Origin: Acidimicrobiia bacterium
GTDB taxonomy: Bacteria > Actinomycetota > Acidimicrobiia > Spongiisociales > ZC4RG35
Assembly (NCBI GenBank): GCA_025937235.1
Contig: JAICRU010000008.1
Coordinates: forward strand, 1-59,232
Length of the DNA stretch: 59,232 nt
Direction of reading: 5' to 3'
Numbering within the stretch: the stretch's first letter is position 1; every line of letters starts with the position of its first letter. Both the position numbers and the translations under genes were made by a program. The notes below the pieces were generated by a model. That model searched no databases, had not been told where the DNA came from, and saw only the letters and a list, made by a program, of their open reading frames with translations. Positions 49,174-57,236 of this stretch are shown in pieces.

Positions 49174-50304
49174 GTGGACACGTCGCAGAGCACGGCGGAG
49201 GTGATCCTGGCCGCGATCACCGAGGCGGTGGCCTCGGGAAGATCTCTCAAAGACGTGCTGACCAGGTTGGCGCAGGCCGCCAAAGACATCTCTGGAGCCT
49301 CCTACGCGGCCATCGGGATACCCGAGCCGGAGGGTGACGCCTTCGCCGCATTCATCCATGTCGGCATGAGCGACGAGCTGGTCGCGGAGATGGGACCACT
49401 CCCCCGGACCCACGGGATGCTCGATGCCATGCTGCACGACCCCGAGCCCGTGCGTCTCCCCGACATCAAGAAGGACCGGCGGTTTCGGGGGTGGTGGCCT
49501 CGGGCCCACCCCCCGATGAGCTCGTTTCTGGGGGTCCCGATCGTCAGCGAAGGAGAAGTGGTCGGTGCCTTCTACCTGACCGACAAGATGGGGGCGGCCG
49601 AGTTCACCGACGAGGATCAGGCCGGGATCGCCCTCCTCGCCTCGCACGCGGCCGCCGCCATCGAAGCGGCCGGGATGTTCGAGGACTCTCGATCCCTCGC
49701 CATGTCCGAGGAGCGGGAACGGTTGGCGCGGGAACTGCATGACGCCCTCAACCAATCCCTCTTCAGCCTCAGCCTGACCGCGAGGGCCGCGGCGCGCCAT
49801 ATCGACACCGACCCGGGCCGGGCCGCCGAGGAGCTGAACGAGATCGCACTTCTCTCCCGGCAGGCGATGACGGAGCTGAGGGCGGTGGTGGATGGCCTGA
49901 GGACACCCGATGTGGAGCGAGACGGCCTGGTGCCGGCGATCCGGAGCCTGGCCGACCTGCTCAGCCGTGTGCATCACATCGAGATCGAGGTGCTCGCCGA
50001 TGGAGAGCCGGGTCTGGAGGGCCGGGCAGAGCACGAAGTGTTCCGCATCGTGCAAGAGGCCCTCACCAACGCAGTGCGCCACTCCCAGGCGGACAACGTG
50101 ACGGTCTCCGTGGCCGACGGCGATGGTCTCGCCGTCACCATCAGCGACGATGGGCAAGGGTTCGAGCCGCAGGCCCGGAACTTCAGGGGGAAACGGCTCG
50201 GCCTCACCTCGATGCGAGACCGCGCCTCGGGTCTGGGGGGCCGCCTGACCATCGACTCCGCCCCGGGCCGTGGTGCGACGGTTCGTCTCGAGGTTCCGGC
50301 GTGA
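49174..50304 (+). CDS. GAF-domain sensor histidine kinase (HisKA_3/NarL type)
   Basis: A 376-aa cytosolic kinase without membrane helices. A GAF domain spans residues about 15-165 (GASYAAIGIPEPEG...SFLGVPIVSEGEVVGAFYLTDKMG). The dimerisation and phosphoacceptor segment is ERERLARELHDALNQSLF (His189), followed by RQAMTELRAVVDGLR and an HATPase domain with HEVFRIVQEALTNAVRHSQA, DDGQGFEP and a terminal GRGATVRLEVP. The ligand of the GAF domain is unknown. GTG 49174 has TAGCCT 6 nt upstream. It is coupled by GTGA to its response regulator. Confidence 0.93.
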   Translation: MDTSQSTAEVILAAITEAVASGRSLKDVLTRLAQAAKDISGASYAAIGIPEPEGDAFAAFIHVGMSDELVAEMGPLPRTHGMLDAMLHDPEPVRLPDIKKDRRFRGWWPRAHPPMSSFLGVPIVSEGEVVGAFYLTDKMGAAEFTDEDQAGIALLASHAAAAIEAAGMFEDSRSLAMSEERERLARELHDALNQSLFSLSLTARAAARHIDTDPGRAAEELNEIALLSRQAMTELRAVVDGLRTPDVERDGLVPAIRSLADLLSRVHHIEIEVLADGEPGLEGRAEHEVFRIVQEALTNAVRHSQADNVTVSVADGDGLAVTISDDGQGFEPQARNFRGKRLGLTSMRDRASGLGGRLTIDSAPGRGATVRLEVPA

Positions 50305-50945
50305 GCCAGGCCATCAGAGTCATGATCGTCGACGACCACCCCGTCGTACGCAAGGGCCTGCGCGCCTTCCTCGAGACCCAGCCCGGCATGGAGGTGGTCG
50401 GCGAGGCAGGCGACGGTCGCGAGGCTATGCGGGAGCTGGCCACGGGCGAGCCGGACCTCGTGCTGCTCGACCTCCATCTTCCCGACGCCGCCGGGGCCGA
50501 CCTCATCCCGGAGATGCGCAAATGGAGCCCTTCGGTGAAGGTCCTCGTCCTCACCGGCTTCGCCGATCGACGCGAGGTGGTGCCCGCGATCAGGGCCGGC
50601 GCCGACGGTTATCTGCTGAAGGACACCGACCCCGACCAGCTCGCCGAGGCCATCAGGGAGTTGGCCGATGGGAGGACCGTGTATGCCCAAGAGGCGGCCG
50701 CCGCGTTGTCCGCCTTCGTCTCCGGGGGTGACCCCCACGAGGCCCTGGCCGGTCTCACCGCCCGGGAGCGTGAGGTTCTGGCCGGGCTGGGCCAGGGCTG
50801 GTCGAATGCCCGTCTCGCCGAAGAGCTGTTCGTGTCGGAGAAGACGGTGAAGACCCACGTGTCGGCGGTATTGCGCAAGCTGGGCCTCGACGACCGGACG
50901 CAGGCCGCCCTGTTCGCCGTCAAGAGCGGGCTGGTCGACCACTGA
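50301..50945 (+). CDS. NarL/FixJ-family LuxR response regulator
   Basis: A 214-aa regulator with a receiver domain (residues about 5-122; acidic pair in IVDDHPVV, phosphoacceptor Asp57 in LVLLDLHLPD, Lys near 107) and a C-terminal LuxR HTH (about 148-210; LTAREREVLAGLGQGWSNARLAEELFVSEKTVKTHVSAVLRKLG). Its GTG overlaps the kinase stop, making a standard two-component pair. Target genes are not evident; nearest candidates are its own operon and the SDR gene. Confidence 0.95.
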   Translation: MSQAIRVMIVDDHPVVRKGLRAFLETQPGMEVVGEAGDGREAMRELATGEPDLVLLDLHLPDAAGADLIPEMRKWSPSVKVLVLTGFADRREVVPAIRAGADGYLLKDTDPDQLAEAIRELADGRTVYAQEAAAALSAFVSGGDPHEALAGLTAREREVLAGLGQGWSNARLAEELFVSEKTVKTHVSAVLRKLGLDDRTQAALFAVKSGLVDH

Positions 50946-50982
50946 CCATTGTCGCCCGGCGTTGACGGTCTGACGATCAATT

Positions 50983-51009
50983 GGGCTCCTAGGTCCGCAG
51001 ACCTAGCCC
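50983..51009 (+). terminator. Hairpin after two-component operon (possible terminator)
   Basis: CTAGGTC (50989-50995) and GACCTAG (51000-51006) form a perfect 7-base stem with a CGCA loop, extended by flanking GGG/CCC with a small bulge. It lies 40 bases after the regulator stop. No T-run follows. Confidence 0.5.
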
Positions 51010-51050
51010 GAATCGGGCCGGGGACCGATGACCCCGACGAGGCCGTGTCA

Positions 51051-51056
51051 TACCTT
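51051..51056 (+). promoter_or_regulatory. Putative -10 element (TACCTT) of the SDR-queA-like operon
   Basis: TACCTT ends 6 nt before ATG 51063, without SD. Confidence 0.5.
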
Positions 51057-51062
51057 GGGATC

Positions 51063-51770
51063 ATGAGCACAGCCATCGTCACCGGGGCATCGCGCGGCTT
51101 CGGGCTCGCCCTGGCCCTGGAGCTGGCCGGAGCGGGATGGGACCTCGTAGTCGATGGGCGGCACGGGGAGGACCTTGGACGGGCGGCGTCCCGGATCGAC
51201 GCGGCCGGGAGGGGCAGGGTCATCCCCCTCGACGGTGACGTGACCGATCACGGTCATCTACGCAGCCTGGTCGAAGCGGCTACATCGGTGGGTGGCTTCT
51301 CCCTCCTGGTCAACAACGCCAGCCTGCTGGGCCCCAGCCCACAGCCATTGCTGGCGGAATATCCGGTCGAGGTCCTGGAAAGGGTCCTCGCCACGAATCT
51401 GATCGCACCCCTCCGGCTGATCCAGCTCGCGCTGCCCTACCTCCGGCAGACCCGAGGCACCGTGATCAACGTCACATCCGACGCCGCTGTCGAGGGCTAC
51501 GAGGGGTGGGGCGGGTATGGCGCCTCCAAGGCCGCCTTGGAGCAGCTATCCAACGTCCTTGCCGCCGAAGAGACCGGCATCACCATCTATTGGCTCGACC
51601 CCGGGGACATGAACACGAGGATGCACCAGGAGGCATTCCCGGGAGAGGACATCTCAGATCGTCCCCTCCCCGCCACCAGGGTGCCCGCGGTGATGCGGCT
51701 TCTGGATGGGAATCACCCGAGTGGCCGCTACCGGGCCGCCGACCTCCTGGCCGAGGAGGTGGGGGCGTGA
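51063..51770 (+). CDS. Short-chain dehydrogenase/reductase
   Basis: A 235-aa classical SDR. The cofactor motif is VTGASRGFGLALALELA (TGxxxGxG), then LLVNNASLLGP (NNAS), catalytic Ser in VINVTSDAAVEG and YxxxK in GGYGASKAALEQL. The Arg after GASRG-like region hints at NADP preference only weakly. ATG 51063 is set by the TACCTT element. It overlaps by GTGA, with a strong GAGGAGG inside its 3' end, the QueA-like gene, so the two are co-expressed. Substrate unknown. Confidence 0.92.
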   Translation: MSTAIVTGASRGFGLALALELAGAGWDLVVDGRHGEDLGRAASRIDAAGRGRVIPLDGDVTDHGHLRSLVEAATSVGGFSLLVNNASLLGPSPQPLLAEYPVEVLERVLATNLIAPLRLIQLALPYLRQTRGTVINVTSDAAVEGYEGWGGYGASKAALEQLSNVLAAEETGITIYWLDPGDMNTRMHQEAFPGEDISDRPLPATRVPAVMRLLDGNHPSGRYRAADLLAEEVGA

Positions 51771-52828
51771 GCCCCGCCCCTGCGGCTTTGCGGAGGGCCG
51801 ATCTGCTCGACGGGTTCACCATCCCCACCGACTTGGAGGCGACCAGGCCGCCAGAGACGAGGGGGATCAGACGTGACCGGGTGCGTCTGATGACCACCGG
51901 TCCGGAGGGGATCGGCCACCACGTCTTCTCCGACCTGCCCGTTCTGCTGACGACCGGGGACCTCGTCGTCGTCAACGACTCCGCGACCTTGCCCGCCGCG
52001 GTGATGGTCGACCGGAGCCTGGTCATCCACTTCTCGACCCGGCTCCCCGGTGGATTGCACGTGGTGGAGCCGCGTCGTCCGTCTGGCGCCGCCTCGCTCC
52101 CCTACGAGGGCATCGGGCCGGGGCGTCTGAGTCTGCCCGGCGGCGCCGTGCTCGAGTTGCTGGCTCCCTACCCCCACGGCGCCGGGGAACCTCACCGGCT
52201 CTGGGTGGCCCGCACGGAGCTTCCCGGGCCGACGACGGAGTATCTGACGACCTGGGGCCGGCCGATCCGCTATCGGCACACCGATGGGCCGTACAAGATC
52301 GAGGCTTACCAGACCATTTTCGCCCGCATACCCGGGTCAGCCGAGATGCCGAGCGCCGGTCGGCCGTTCACCGAGCACCTGGTCACCGAGCTGACCCTGT
52401 CCGGTGTCGCCATTGCCACCCTGACCCTGCACACCGGCGTGTCGTCACTGGAGGCGGGTGAGGACCCGTACCCGGAGTGGTTCGAGATCCCGGAGCCGAC
52501 CGCCGCCCTGGTCAACCACACCAGCTCCAGTGGGGGCCGGGTGATCGCGGTGGGTACCACCGTGGTTCGTGCCCTGGAGACCACCGCCGATTCCAGGGGT
52601 GTATCCCACCCGGGCCGATCCTGGACCGACCTGGTGATCGGTCCGCATCACGAGCCCGGGGTCGTAGACGGGTTGGTGACCGGCTGGCATGAGCCGGAGT
52701 CGACCCATCTCGACCTGCTCGAGGCCTTCGCCGGCCGATCAGCCCTGGCCAACAGCTACCGGGCCGCCCTCGAGTGCGGGTACCTATGGCATGAGTTCGG
52801 GGACAGCCATCTGATCCTGCCCAGGTGA
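51767..52828 (+). CDS. S-adenosylmethionine:tRNA ribosyltransferase-isomerase (QueA)-like protein
   Basis: A 353-aa QueA-family protein of normal length. QueA transfers the ribosyl group of SAM to preQ1 in tRNA to make epoxyqueuosine. Conserved parts are LPVLLTTGDLVVVNDSATLPAA (usual L-PGDLLVFNDTRVIPAR), YQTIFARIPGSAEMPSAGRPFTEHLV (usual YQTVYA-x-G-S-AAPTAGLHFT), TLHTGVSSL and VIAVGTTVVRALET. Several family residues are altered, for example TRVIPAR to SATLPAA. With no tgt or other queuosine gene near and a coupled SDR, a variant substrate is plausible. GTG 51767 is set by GAGGAGG (51753-51759). Confidence 0.87.
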   Translation: MSPAPAALRRADLLDGFTIPTDLEATRPPETRGIRRDRVRLMTTGPEGIGHHVFSDLPVLLTTGDLVVVNDSATLPAAVMVDRSLVIHFSTRLPGGLHVVEPRRPSGAASLPYEGIGPGRLSLPGGAVLELLAPYPHGAGEPHRLWVARTELPGPTTEYLTTWGRPIRYRHTDGPYKIEAYQTIFARIPGSAEMPSAGRPFTEHLVTELTLSGVAIATLTLHTGVSSLEAGEDPYPEWFEIPEPTAALVNHTSSSGGRVIAVGTTVVRALETTADSRGVSHPGRSWTDLVIGPHHEPGVVDGLVTGWHEPESTHLDLLEAFAGRSALANSYRAALECGYLWHEFGDSHLILPR

Positions 52829-52935
52829 GCAGAACCTGAGCCGAAATTGGGACCGAGAGGTGCGCAATGGGTAGCTCTGTGTCCGAATTTGGCCGGATCA
52901 CCGCAGCTACGACCTGAGCCGACCGGGGCACCGGG
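52829..52935. other. Short intergenic region between convergent genes
   Basis: It separates the QueA-like gene from the convergent DUF427 gene. I see no strong hairpin or repeat. Confidence 0.4.
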
Positions 52936-53679
52936 TCAACCGAACTTGGTCTTCGGTCGATCCTGTAGGACCTCGTCCAGGTAGATGTCGGCTCTCTCGT
53001 TGTAGAAGCAAACCATCCCGGCTATCCGCTGCGACTCGGGCAACGGATCCTCATAGCCCCAGACCAGGTCCGGGTAGGTGGCGTCGTCGGTGGTCACCGA
53101 CCAATACCGAGCAGTCCCCTTGTAAGGACATTCCGTGACCTTCTCGGTGGGGGTGAGCAGGTCCATGCGGACGTCGTCCTTGGGGAGGTAGTAACGGGCA
53201 GGGAGACCGGTCTCGAAAAGGAATCGCCCCTTGTTGCTGTCGGCGATCGTGATCCCGTCGACCTCGACCCGCACCCGCCGGCTGGAGGCGAGGATGTCGA
53301 CCCGGGTGTGTGGGTCCCGGGCATGCACGAAGACCTCGTCGTCCTCCTCGTACCAGTGGTCCATCGTGTCCCACACCAGCACGTAGCGGTCGCCCAGTTC
53401 GGGCATGTTGGGGTCGTGGTAGGAGTACGCCGCCCCTTGTGCGTCCCCCGACTTCACGATGTACTGGGTAGCCTCACCGCGGCTCGGGGACCGCCTCGAC
53501 TCGCCCGTCGCGGTCAGCAACTCCGTGCGCACATCCGATGATGGGAAGTAGTAGGTGGGGTAATAGGGCACCTCCCACACCAGCAGGGTGGAGGAGGAGT
53601 CGGCCACGACCTCGTCACCCAACACCGCCCGAACCCGCTTGGTGCAAGGTTCGACTCGAACGCGACCCATGTCGGCCAT
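52936..53679 (-). CDS. DUF427 tandem-domain protein
   Basis: A 247-aa cytosolic protein with two DUF427 copies. The first (residues about 5-100) has KRVRAVLGDEVVADSSSTLLVWE and VPYYPTYYFPSSDVRTELL. The second (about 130-230) has RRVRVEVDGITIADSNKGRFLFETGLPARYYLPKDDVRMDLL and CPYKGTARYWSV, the family's most conserved block; in the first copy the CPYKG block is replaced by SRGEATQYIV. Function is not established. Start could be ATG 53679 or 53670. Confidence 0.88.
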   Translation of the reverse strand: MADMGRVRVEPCTKRVRAVLGDEVVADSSSTLLVWEVPYYPTYYFPSSDVRTELLTATGESRRSPSRGEATQYIVKSGDAQGAAYSYHDPNMPELGDRYVLVWDTMDHWYEEDDEVFVHARDPHTRVDILASSRRVRVEVDGITIADSNKGRFLFETGLPARYYLPKDDVRMDLLTPTEKVTECPYKGTARYWSVTTDDATYPDLVWGYEDPLPESQRIAGMVCFYNERADIYLDEVLQDRPKTKFG

Positions 53680-53713
53680 GAGCAGACATTACCGGCCCGG
53701 ACGACCTGTCGAC

Positions 53714-54736
53714 CTAGGCCGGTATCGAGGCCAGGGTGGTGACGCGAGCCAGCTCCATCGACTCCCAGTAGGCGCCAAGTCGGGCTGCGAATACATCAGG
53801 CTTCTCGGCATAGATGCGCCGGCCGAGGATTCGGGCAGCAGTCTGAAGGTCGGAGCGCCGTTGCTCGGCCAGCGCGCTCATCAGCGATCGTTCCAGGGGG
53901 TTGGGACAGATGTCGGGACGTCCGGCCAGGGTGTCGAGTAGCTCGGCGAGGTCGCGATCCTGCCCGAGGATCTCGGCGATCCGGTCGAGGGTGAGGGCCA
54001 TGCCGATCATGACCTCGGGCCAGAGCGGGGTGAGGATCTCCATCTGGTGTTTGAGATATTTGGCTCGTTTCCTCCACATGTGGAATGCCTGGGGGCTCCG
54101 CTTCTGGTAGGCGACCACCATCTCGGCACGGCCCCTGGAATGGGTCCTCCTCAATCCCGGGCCGATGGCGCGATAGTCGTTGCGGATGCCGACGCCATAC
54201 ACGCGGCGGGCATCCGCGTCCGACGGCCAGGATTCATAGCGCTGGCGGGCCCGCTCCAGATTCGACACCACGCGGGGCACCACCTCGGGATCCTCCATCG
54301 CTCTCTGCTCCATGCGGTCCCGTTGACTGGTCAGCCTCTCCACCACTTCCTCGAAGGTGCCCGGGGCGAGGATCGGGGCGTAGATGTCACGGATGTCCTC
54401 TGCCCCATTGACCAAGACCGCCGAAGTGCGGACCTCGGAGAGCAGTCTCGATGTGTCTCGAATCGAGACGTTCTCGAACCGATATACCTGGTCTCCCAGC
54501 TCGGAGCGGACCAGTCGGAGCAAGGCTCTTATTCGCTTCGTCGCCTTGCGTGAGGTGTGGACCGCCTCCCGGAACACGTCCTCACCGTCGTAGAAGACCG
54601 CGATCGCATCGTCGATTGCCTCCAAGCTGAGCCTCTTCAACCCTGCCCCCAACGGCTCATCCCGGTGGAGGCGGAACGAGGGCAGAGCCATCATCACGCC
54701 ATCGGCGAGGCGATCCCTGCCCTGGATCACAGTCAC
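53714..54736 (-). CDS. CHAD domain protein
   Basis: A 340-aa helical protein with the conserved histidine alpha-helical domain, which binds polyphosphate in characterised members. Residues about 28-300 carry the pattern: a first helix with EAVHTSRKATKRIRALLRLVRSELG (HxxRKxxKRxRALLRL), and a second half with FHMWRKRAKYLKHQMEILTPLWP repeating H/W-RKR-KYL. Many homologues are fused or adjacent to CYTH triphosphatase domains; none is seen here. Start is GTG 54736, 6 nt after TACGCT. It is divergent from the Nudix gene, with overlapping promoters. Confidence 0.9.
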   Translation of the reverse strand: MTVIQGRDRLADGVMMALPSFRLHRDEPLGAGLKRLSLEAIDDAIAVFYDGEDVFREAVHTSRKATKRIRALLRLVRSELGDQVYRFENVSIRDTSRLLSEVRTSAVLVNGAEDIRDIYAPILAPGTFEEVVERLTSQRDRMEQRAMEDPEVVPRVVSNLERARQRYESWPSDADARRVYGVGIRNDYRAIGPGLRRTHSRGRAEMVVAYQKRSPQAFHMWRKRAKYLKHQMEILTPLWPEVMIGMALTLDRIAEILGQDRDLAELLDTLAGRPDICPNPLERSLMSALAEQRRSDLQTAARILGRRIYAEKPDVFAARLGAYWESMELARVTTLASIPA

Positions 54737-54742
54737 CGCGCC

Positions 54743-54752
54743 AGCGTAACCT
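54743..54752. promoter_or_regulatory. Overlapping divergent -10 elements (chad / nudix)
   Basis: TACGCT on the minus strand (54748-54743) ends 6 nt before the CHAD GTG 54736. TAACCT on the plus strand (54747-54752) ends 8 nt before the Nudix TTG 54761. The two hexamers share two bases, so polymerase cannot occupy both at once. Confidence 0.45.
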
Positions 54753-54760
54753 CGGCCTTG

Positions 54761-55213
54761 TTGAGATCCGCGGGTCTTCTCCCCTACCGATCAGACAGTG
54801 AGATCCAGGTCATGATCGCCCATCCAGGCGGGCCCTATTTCGCCCGCCGGGACGACGGGTGGTGGTCGATCGTCAAGGGCATCGTGGAGCCGGAGGAGTC
54901 TGATCTGGAGGCGGCGTTGCGAGAGTTCGAGGAAGAGACTGGCTGGCCGGCACCGGCCCGACCCTGGATCGAGTTGGGCGAGACCACCCTCAAGTCGCGC
55001 AAGGTCGTGGTGGCTTACGGGGTCGAGGCCGACTTCGACCCCGCCACCCTGGTGCCTGGTCTGTGCCTCATCAATGGCGTCAGCCACCCCGAGATCGACC
55101 AGGTCCGCTGGGTCGGCGCGGCGGAGGCGAAGGCGAAGCTCAATCCCGCGCTCGGCGTCTTCATCGACCGTCTCGTCGATCATCTCGCGGCACCCGGGAA
55201 CAATCTCGCTTAG
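54761..55213 (+). CDS. Nudix hydrolase
   Basis: A 150-aa Nudix-fold pyrophosphatase. The usual N-terminal AGLLPYR and MIAHPGGPYFARRDDGWWSIVKG are present, and the Nudix box is GIVEPEESDLEAALREFEEETGW, with the REFEEET catalytic glutamates; the box's first Gly-x5-E is present as GIVEPEE. Closest in type to actinobacterial proteins acting on polyphosphate-linked or nucleoside diphosphate substrates. TTG 54761 is chosen because it restores the conserved N-terminus and lies 8 nt after TAACCT; ATG 54824 would delete a core strand. MsrB follows 18 bases later. Confidence 0.85.
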   Translation: MRSAGLLPYRSDSEIQVMIAHPGGPYFARRDDGWWSIVKGIVEPEESDLEAALREFEEETGWPAPARPWIELGETTLKSRKVVVAYGVEADFDPATLVPGLCLINGVSHPEIDQVRWVGAAEAKAKLNPALGVFIDRLVDHLAAPGNNLA

Positions 55214-55231
55214 AGGTGGATTGACACTGAC

Positions 55232-55648
55232 ATGAGCGATCAGAGAGACAGGGCGGCCGACATCCCCCGCACCGATGCCGAATGGCGGGAGAAGCTCTCC
55301 CCGGAGCAGTATCAGGTTCTGCGTCAGGCGGGAACCGAGCGCGCCTTCACCGGGAAATACTGGGACACCAAGGCCGAGGGCACCTATCGCTGTGCCGGAT
55401 GTGGCGAGGAGTTGTTCGCCAGCGACACCAAGTACGAGTCACACTCCGGCTGGCCCAGCTTCTATCAGGCGTTGGACCCCGACCGGGTCGAGGAGTCGAG
55501 AGACATCTCGCATGGGATGGTGAGAACCGAGGTCAAGTGCGCCAGATGCGGTGGGCACCTGGGACACCTGTTCGACGACGGGCCGAACCCGACCGGGCTC
55601 CGGTACTGCATCAACTCGGCCGCGCTCGACCTCGATCGCGCCGAGTAA
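55232..55648 (+). CDS. msrB: Peptide methionine (R)-S-oxide reductase MsrB
   Basis: A 138-aa complete MsrB, which reduces methionine-R-sulfoxide. Two zinc CxxC pairs (Cys54/57 in [11 protein letters not shown] and Cys103/106 in [12 protein letters not shown]) and the catalytic Cys126 in [10 protein letters not shown] are present; [10 protein letters not shown] and the GHLFDDGP loop complete the site. No export signal. It complements the MsrA at 6509 for full sulfoxide repair. It probably shares a transcript with the Nudix gene. Confidence 0.97.
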   Translation: MSDQRDRAADIPRTDAEWREKLSPEQYQVLRQAGTERAFTGKYWDTKAEGTYRCAGCGEELFASDTKYESHSGWPSFYQALDPDRVEESRDISHGMVRTEVKCARCGGHLGHLFDDGPNPTGLRYCINSAALDLDRAE

Positions 55649-55649
55649 G

Positions 55650-56231
55650 TCAGACGGGTCCGGCCATGCGCTGCCGGTCGCGATCGAGCAACTCCACGAA
55701 CTCGGCCTCCCGGGCGCCCCTCGGTATGTCGGCCACTCCGATACGGCCGGTGAGCATCCCGTCGCCATCCTCGACGACCTCGATCCCGGCCAGCATGTGA
55801 AGGACGGGCCTGTTCCACGGCTCGACGACGAAATGGAACGTCTCGATGCCGGCCGCTCGTCCCGTGGCCGCGAGCGCCTCGAAGATGGCCCGTCCCAGAC
55901 CGCGCCGCTGGAATCGATCGACCACGGTGATCGCGATCTCGGCATCGGCACCATCGACGATGTAGCGACCTATGCCGGCTGGGTCGTCGTCGATGGTCGC
56001 TCCCCAGGCCACGTGGCTCACCTGGTTCACATCCGTCAGGTAACGGAGCTCCGAGGCGCTGAGAGCGGAGATGCCCGAACCGAAACGAGCCCGCCTGCTC
56101 TGGGGTGACATCTGGCTCAGACCTTCCACGAGTAGTTCCTTGTCACCGGGATTCACCGGTCTCATCTCGGCCACCGACCCGTCACGAAGGGGTACCTGGA
56201 TTACTTCGTCGTCTTGGTTCTGGATGGTCAT
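55650..56231 (-). CDS. GNAT-family N-acetyltransferase
   Basis: A 193-aa acyl-CoA transferase. Acetyl-CoA binding motif A reads VVDRFQRRGLGRAIFEALAATGRAAG (R/QxxGxG/A as RRGLG), preceded by AEIAITV, and the N-terminal RDGSVAEMRPVNPGDKELLVEGLSQMSPQSRRARF resembles GNATs often fused to acyl-CoA synthetases or acting alone on proteins. ATG 56231 is preferred to 56351, since the longer version crosses the palindrome and the divergent promoter and adds an Arg/Pro-rich tail. Target unknown. It ends 1 base after the convergent msrB stop. Confidence 0.85.
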   Translation of the reverse strand: MTIQNQDDEVIQVPLRDGSVAEMRPVNPGDKELLVEGLSQMSPQSRRARFGSGISALSASELRYLTDVNQVSHVAWGATIDDDPAGIGRYIVDGADAEIAITVVDRFQRRGLGRAIFEALAATGRAAGIETFHFVVEPWNRPVLHMLAGIEVVEDGDGMLTGRIGVADIPRGAREAEFVELLDRDRQRMAGPV

Positions 56232-56238
56232 GAGCGGG

Positions 56239-56256
56239 TGCTTGCAATTGCAAGCA
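56239..56256. promoter_or_regulatory. 18-bp perfect palindrome between GNAT and methyltransferase genes
   Basis: TGCTTGCAATTGCAAGCA is a perfect 18-base palindrome, 7 bases from the GNAT ATG and 59 bases upstream of the methyltransferase ATG. Its AT-rich core stands out in this GC-rich DNA and the size suits a homodimeric repressor site controlling both genes. Confidence 0.55.
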
Positions 56257-56302
56257 TAGTTGGCGCATCGGGGTATGCCGAGGTCTCCCGAGGGGTGGCG
56301 GG

Positions 56303-56308
56303 TAACTT
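56303..56308 (+). promoter_or_regulatory. Putative -10 element (TAACTT) of the DNA methyltransferase gene
   Basis: TAACTT ends 7 nt before ATG 56316; it selects this start over the longer frame at 56214. Confidence 0.45.
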
Positions 56309-56315
56309 CCCGCTC

Positions 56316-57236
56316 ATGGCGAGGCGGCGGACGGCTACGGCCACAACCCATTTCGGATCCGGTAAACGGGAGTCACACGACTCCTCTTCGTTCTACGACC
56401 GCTTCAGCCCGCCGAACGTCTCCCGCGACGAGAGGGTGGCGGAGCCAGTCGCCATCGACGTGATCTGGAACGCCGACGCACGTGAGATCACCGACGAGAT
56501 GGTGGCCGACCGCTCCGTGGCCCTAATCGTCACCTCCCCCCCATATTTCGCCGGCAAGGAGTATGAGACAGACCTGGCCGCCGGCCACGTGCCGTCGTCA
56601 TATGTCGAGTACCTCGAGATGCTGACCGACGCTCTCGCCGTCTGTCTGCGAAAGCTGGAGCCGGGGGGCCGGATGGCGATCAACGTGGCCAACCTCGGCC
56701 GCAAGCCCTATCGATCCCTCTCTGCCGACATCATCTCGATCCTCCAGGACGACCTCGGCATGCTGATGCGGGGCGAGGTCATCTGGCAGAAGGCGAAGGG
56801 GGCTGGAGGGAGTTGCGCGTGGGGCTCGTTTCGTTCCCCGCAGAACCCGGTGCTCCGTGACGTCACCGAGAGGGTGGTGATCGCATCGAAGGGAAGATTC
56901 GATCGGGCTTTGAGTCGGGCCCGTCGTGAAGAGGAAGGCCGTCCCCACCTGCCGACGATCCCGACCGACGAGTTCCTCGAGGCGACCCTCGACGTCTGGG
57001 AGATCCCGTCGGAGAGCGCTCGGCGCATCGGCCATCCGGCTCCCTTCCCGGTCGCGCTGCCCCGCCGTCTGATCGAGCTCTACACATACCAAGGGGACCT
57101 GGTGCTCGACCCATTCATCGGCTCTGGCACCACCGCGGTGGCGGCGACCAGGGCAGGGCGCCGTTACGTGGGCATCGAGACCGATCCCGGCTACGTCGAG
57201 CTGGCCCGGGCCCGGCTCGCCGAAGAGGCGACGTGA
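56316..57236 (+). CDS. Solitary beta-class DNA methyltransferase (N4-cytosine/N6-adenine type)
   Basis: A 306-aa SAM-dependent DNA methylase. The catalytic motif TSPPY (residues 73-77) precedes the SAM motif DPFIGSGTT (about 265-273), the beta-class order; TSPPY favours N4-cytosine but N6-adenine enzymes also have it. GGRMAINVANLGRKPY and FPVALPRRLIELYTYQGDLVLDPF are typical. No restriction endonuclease or specificity subunit is adjacent, so it looks like an orphan methyltransferase with a regulatory or housekeeping role. It overlaps by GTGA a phosphatase gene. Confidence 0.92.
   Translation: MARRRTATATTHFGSGKRESHDSSSFYDRFSPPNVSRDERVAEPVAIDVIWNADAREITDEMVADRSVALIVTSPPYFAGKEYETDLAAGHVPSSYVEYLEMLTDALAVCLRKLEPGGRMAINVANLGRKPYRSLSADIISILQDDLGMLMRGEVIWQKAKGAGGSCAWGSFRSPQNPVLRDVTERVVIASKGRFDRALSRARREEEGRPHLPTIPTDEFLEATLDVWEIPSESARRIGHPAPFPVALPRRLIELYTYQGDLVLDPFIGSGTTAVAATRAGRRYVGIETDPGYVELARARLAEEAT

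Noticed and set aside
56316-57236. Restriction-modification system
   Set aside because: Neighbouring genes are a phosphatase and an acetyltransferase; no nuclease motif or specificity subunit is seen within the window.
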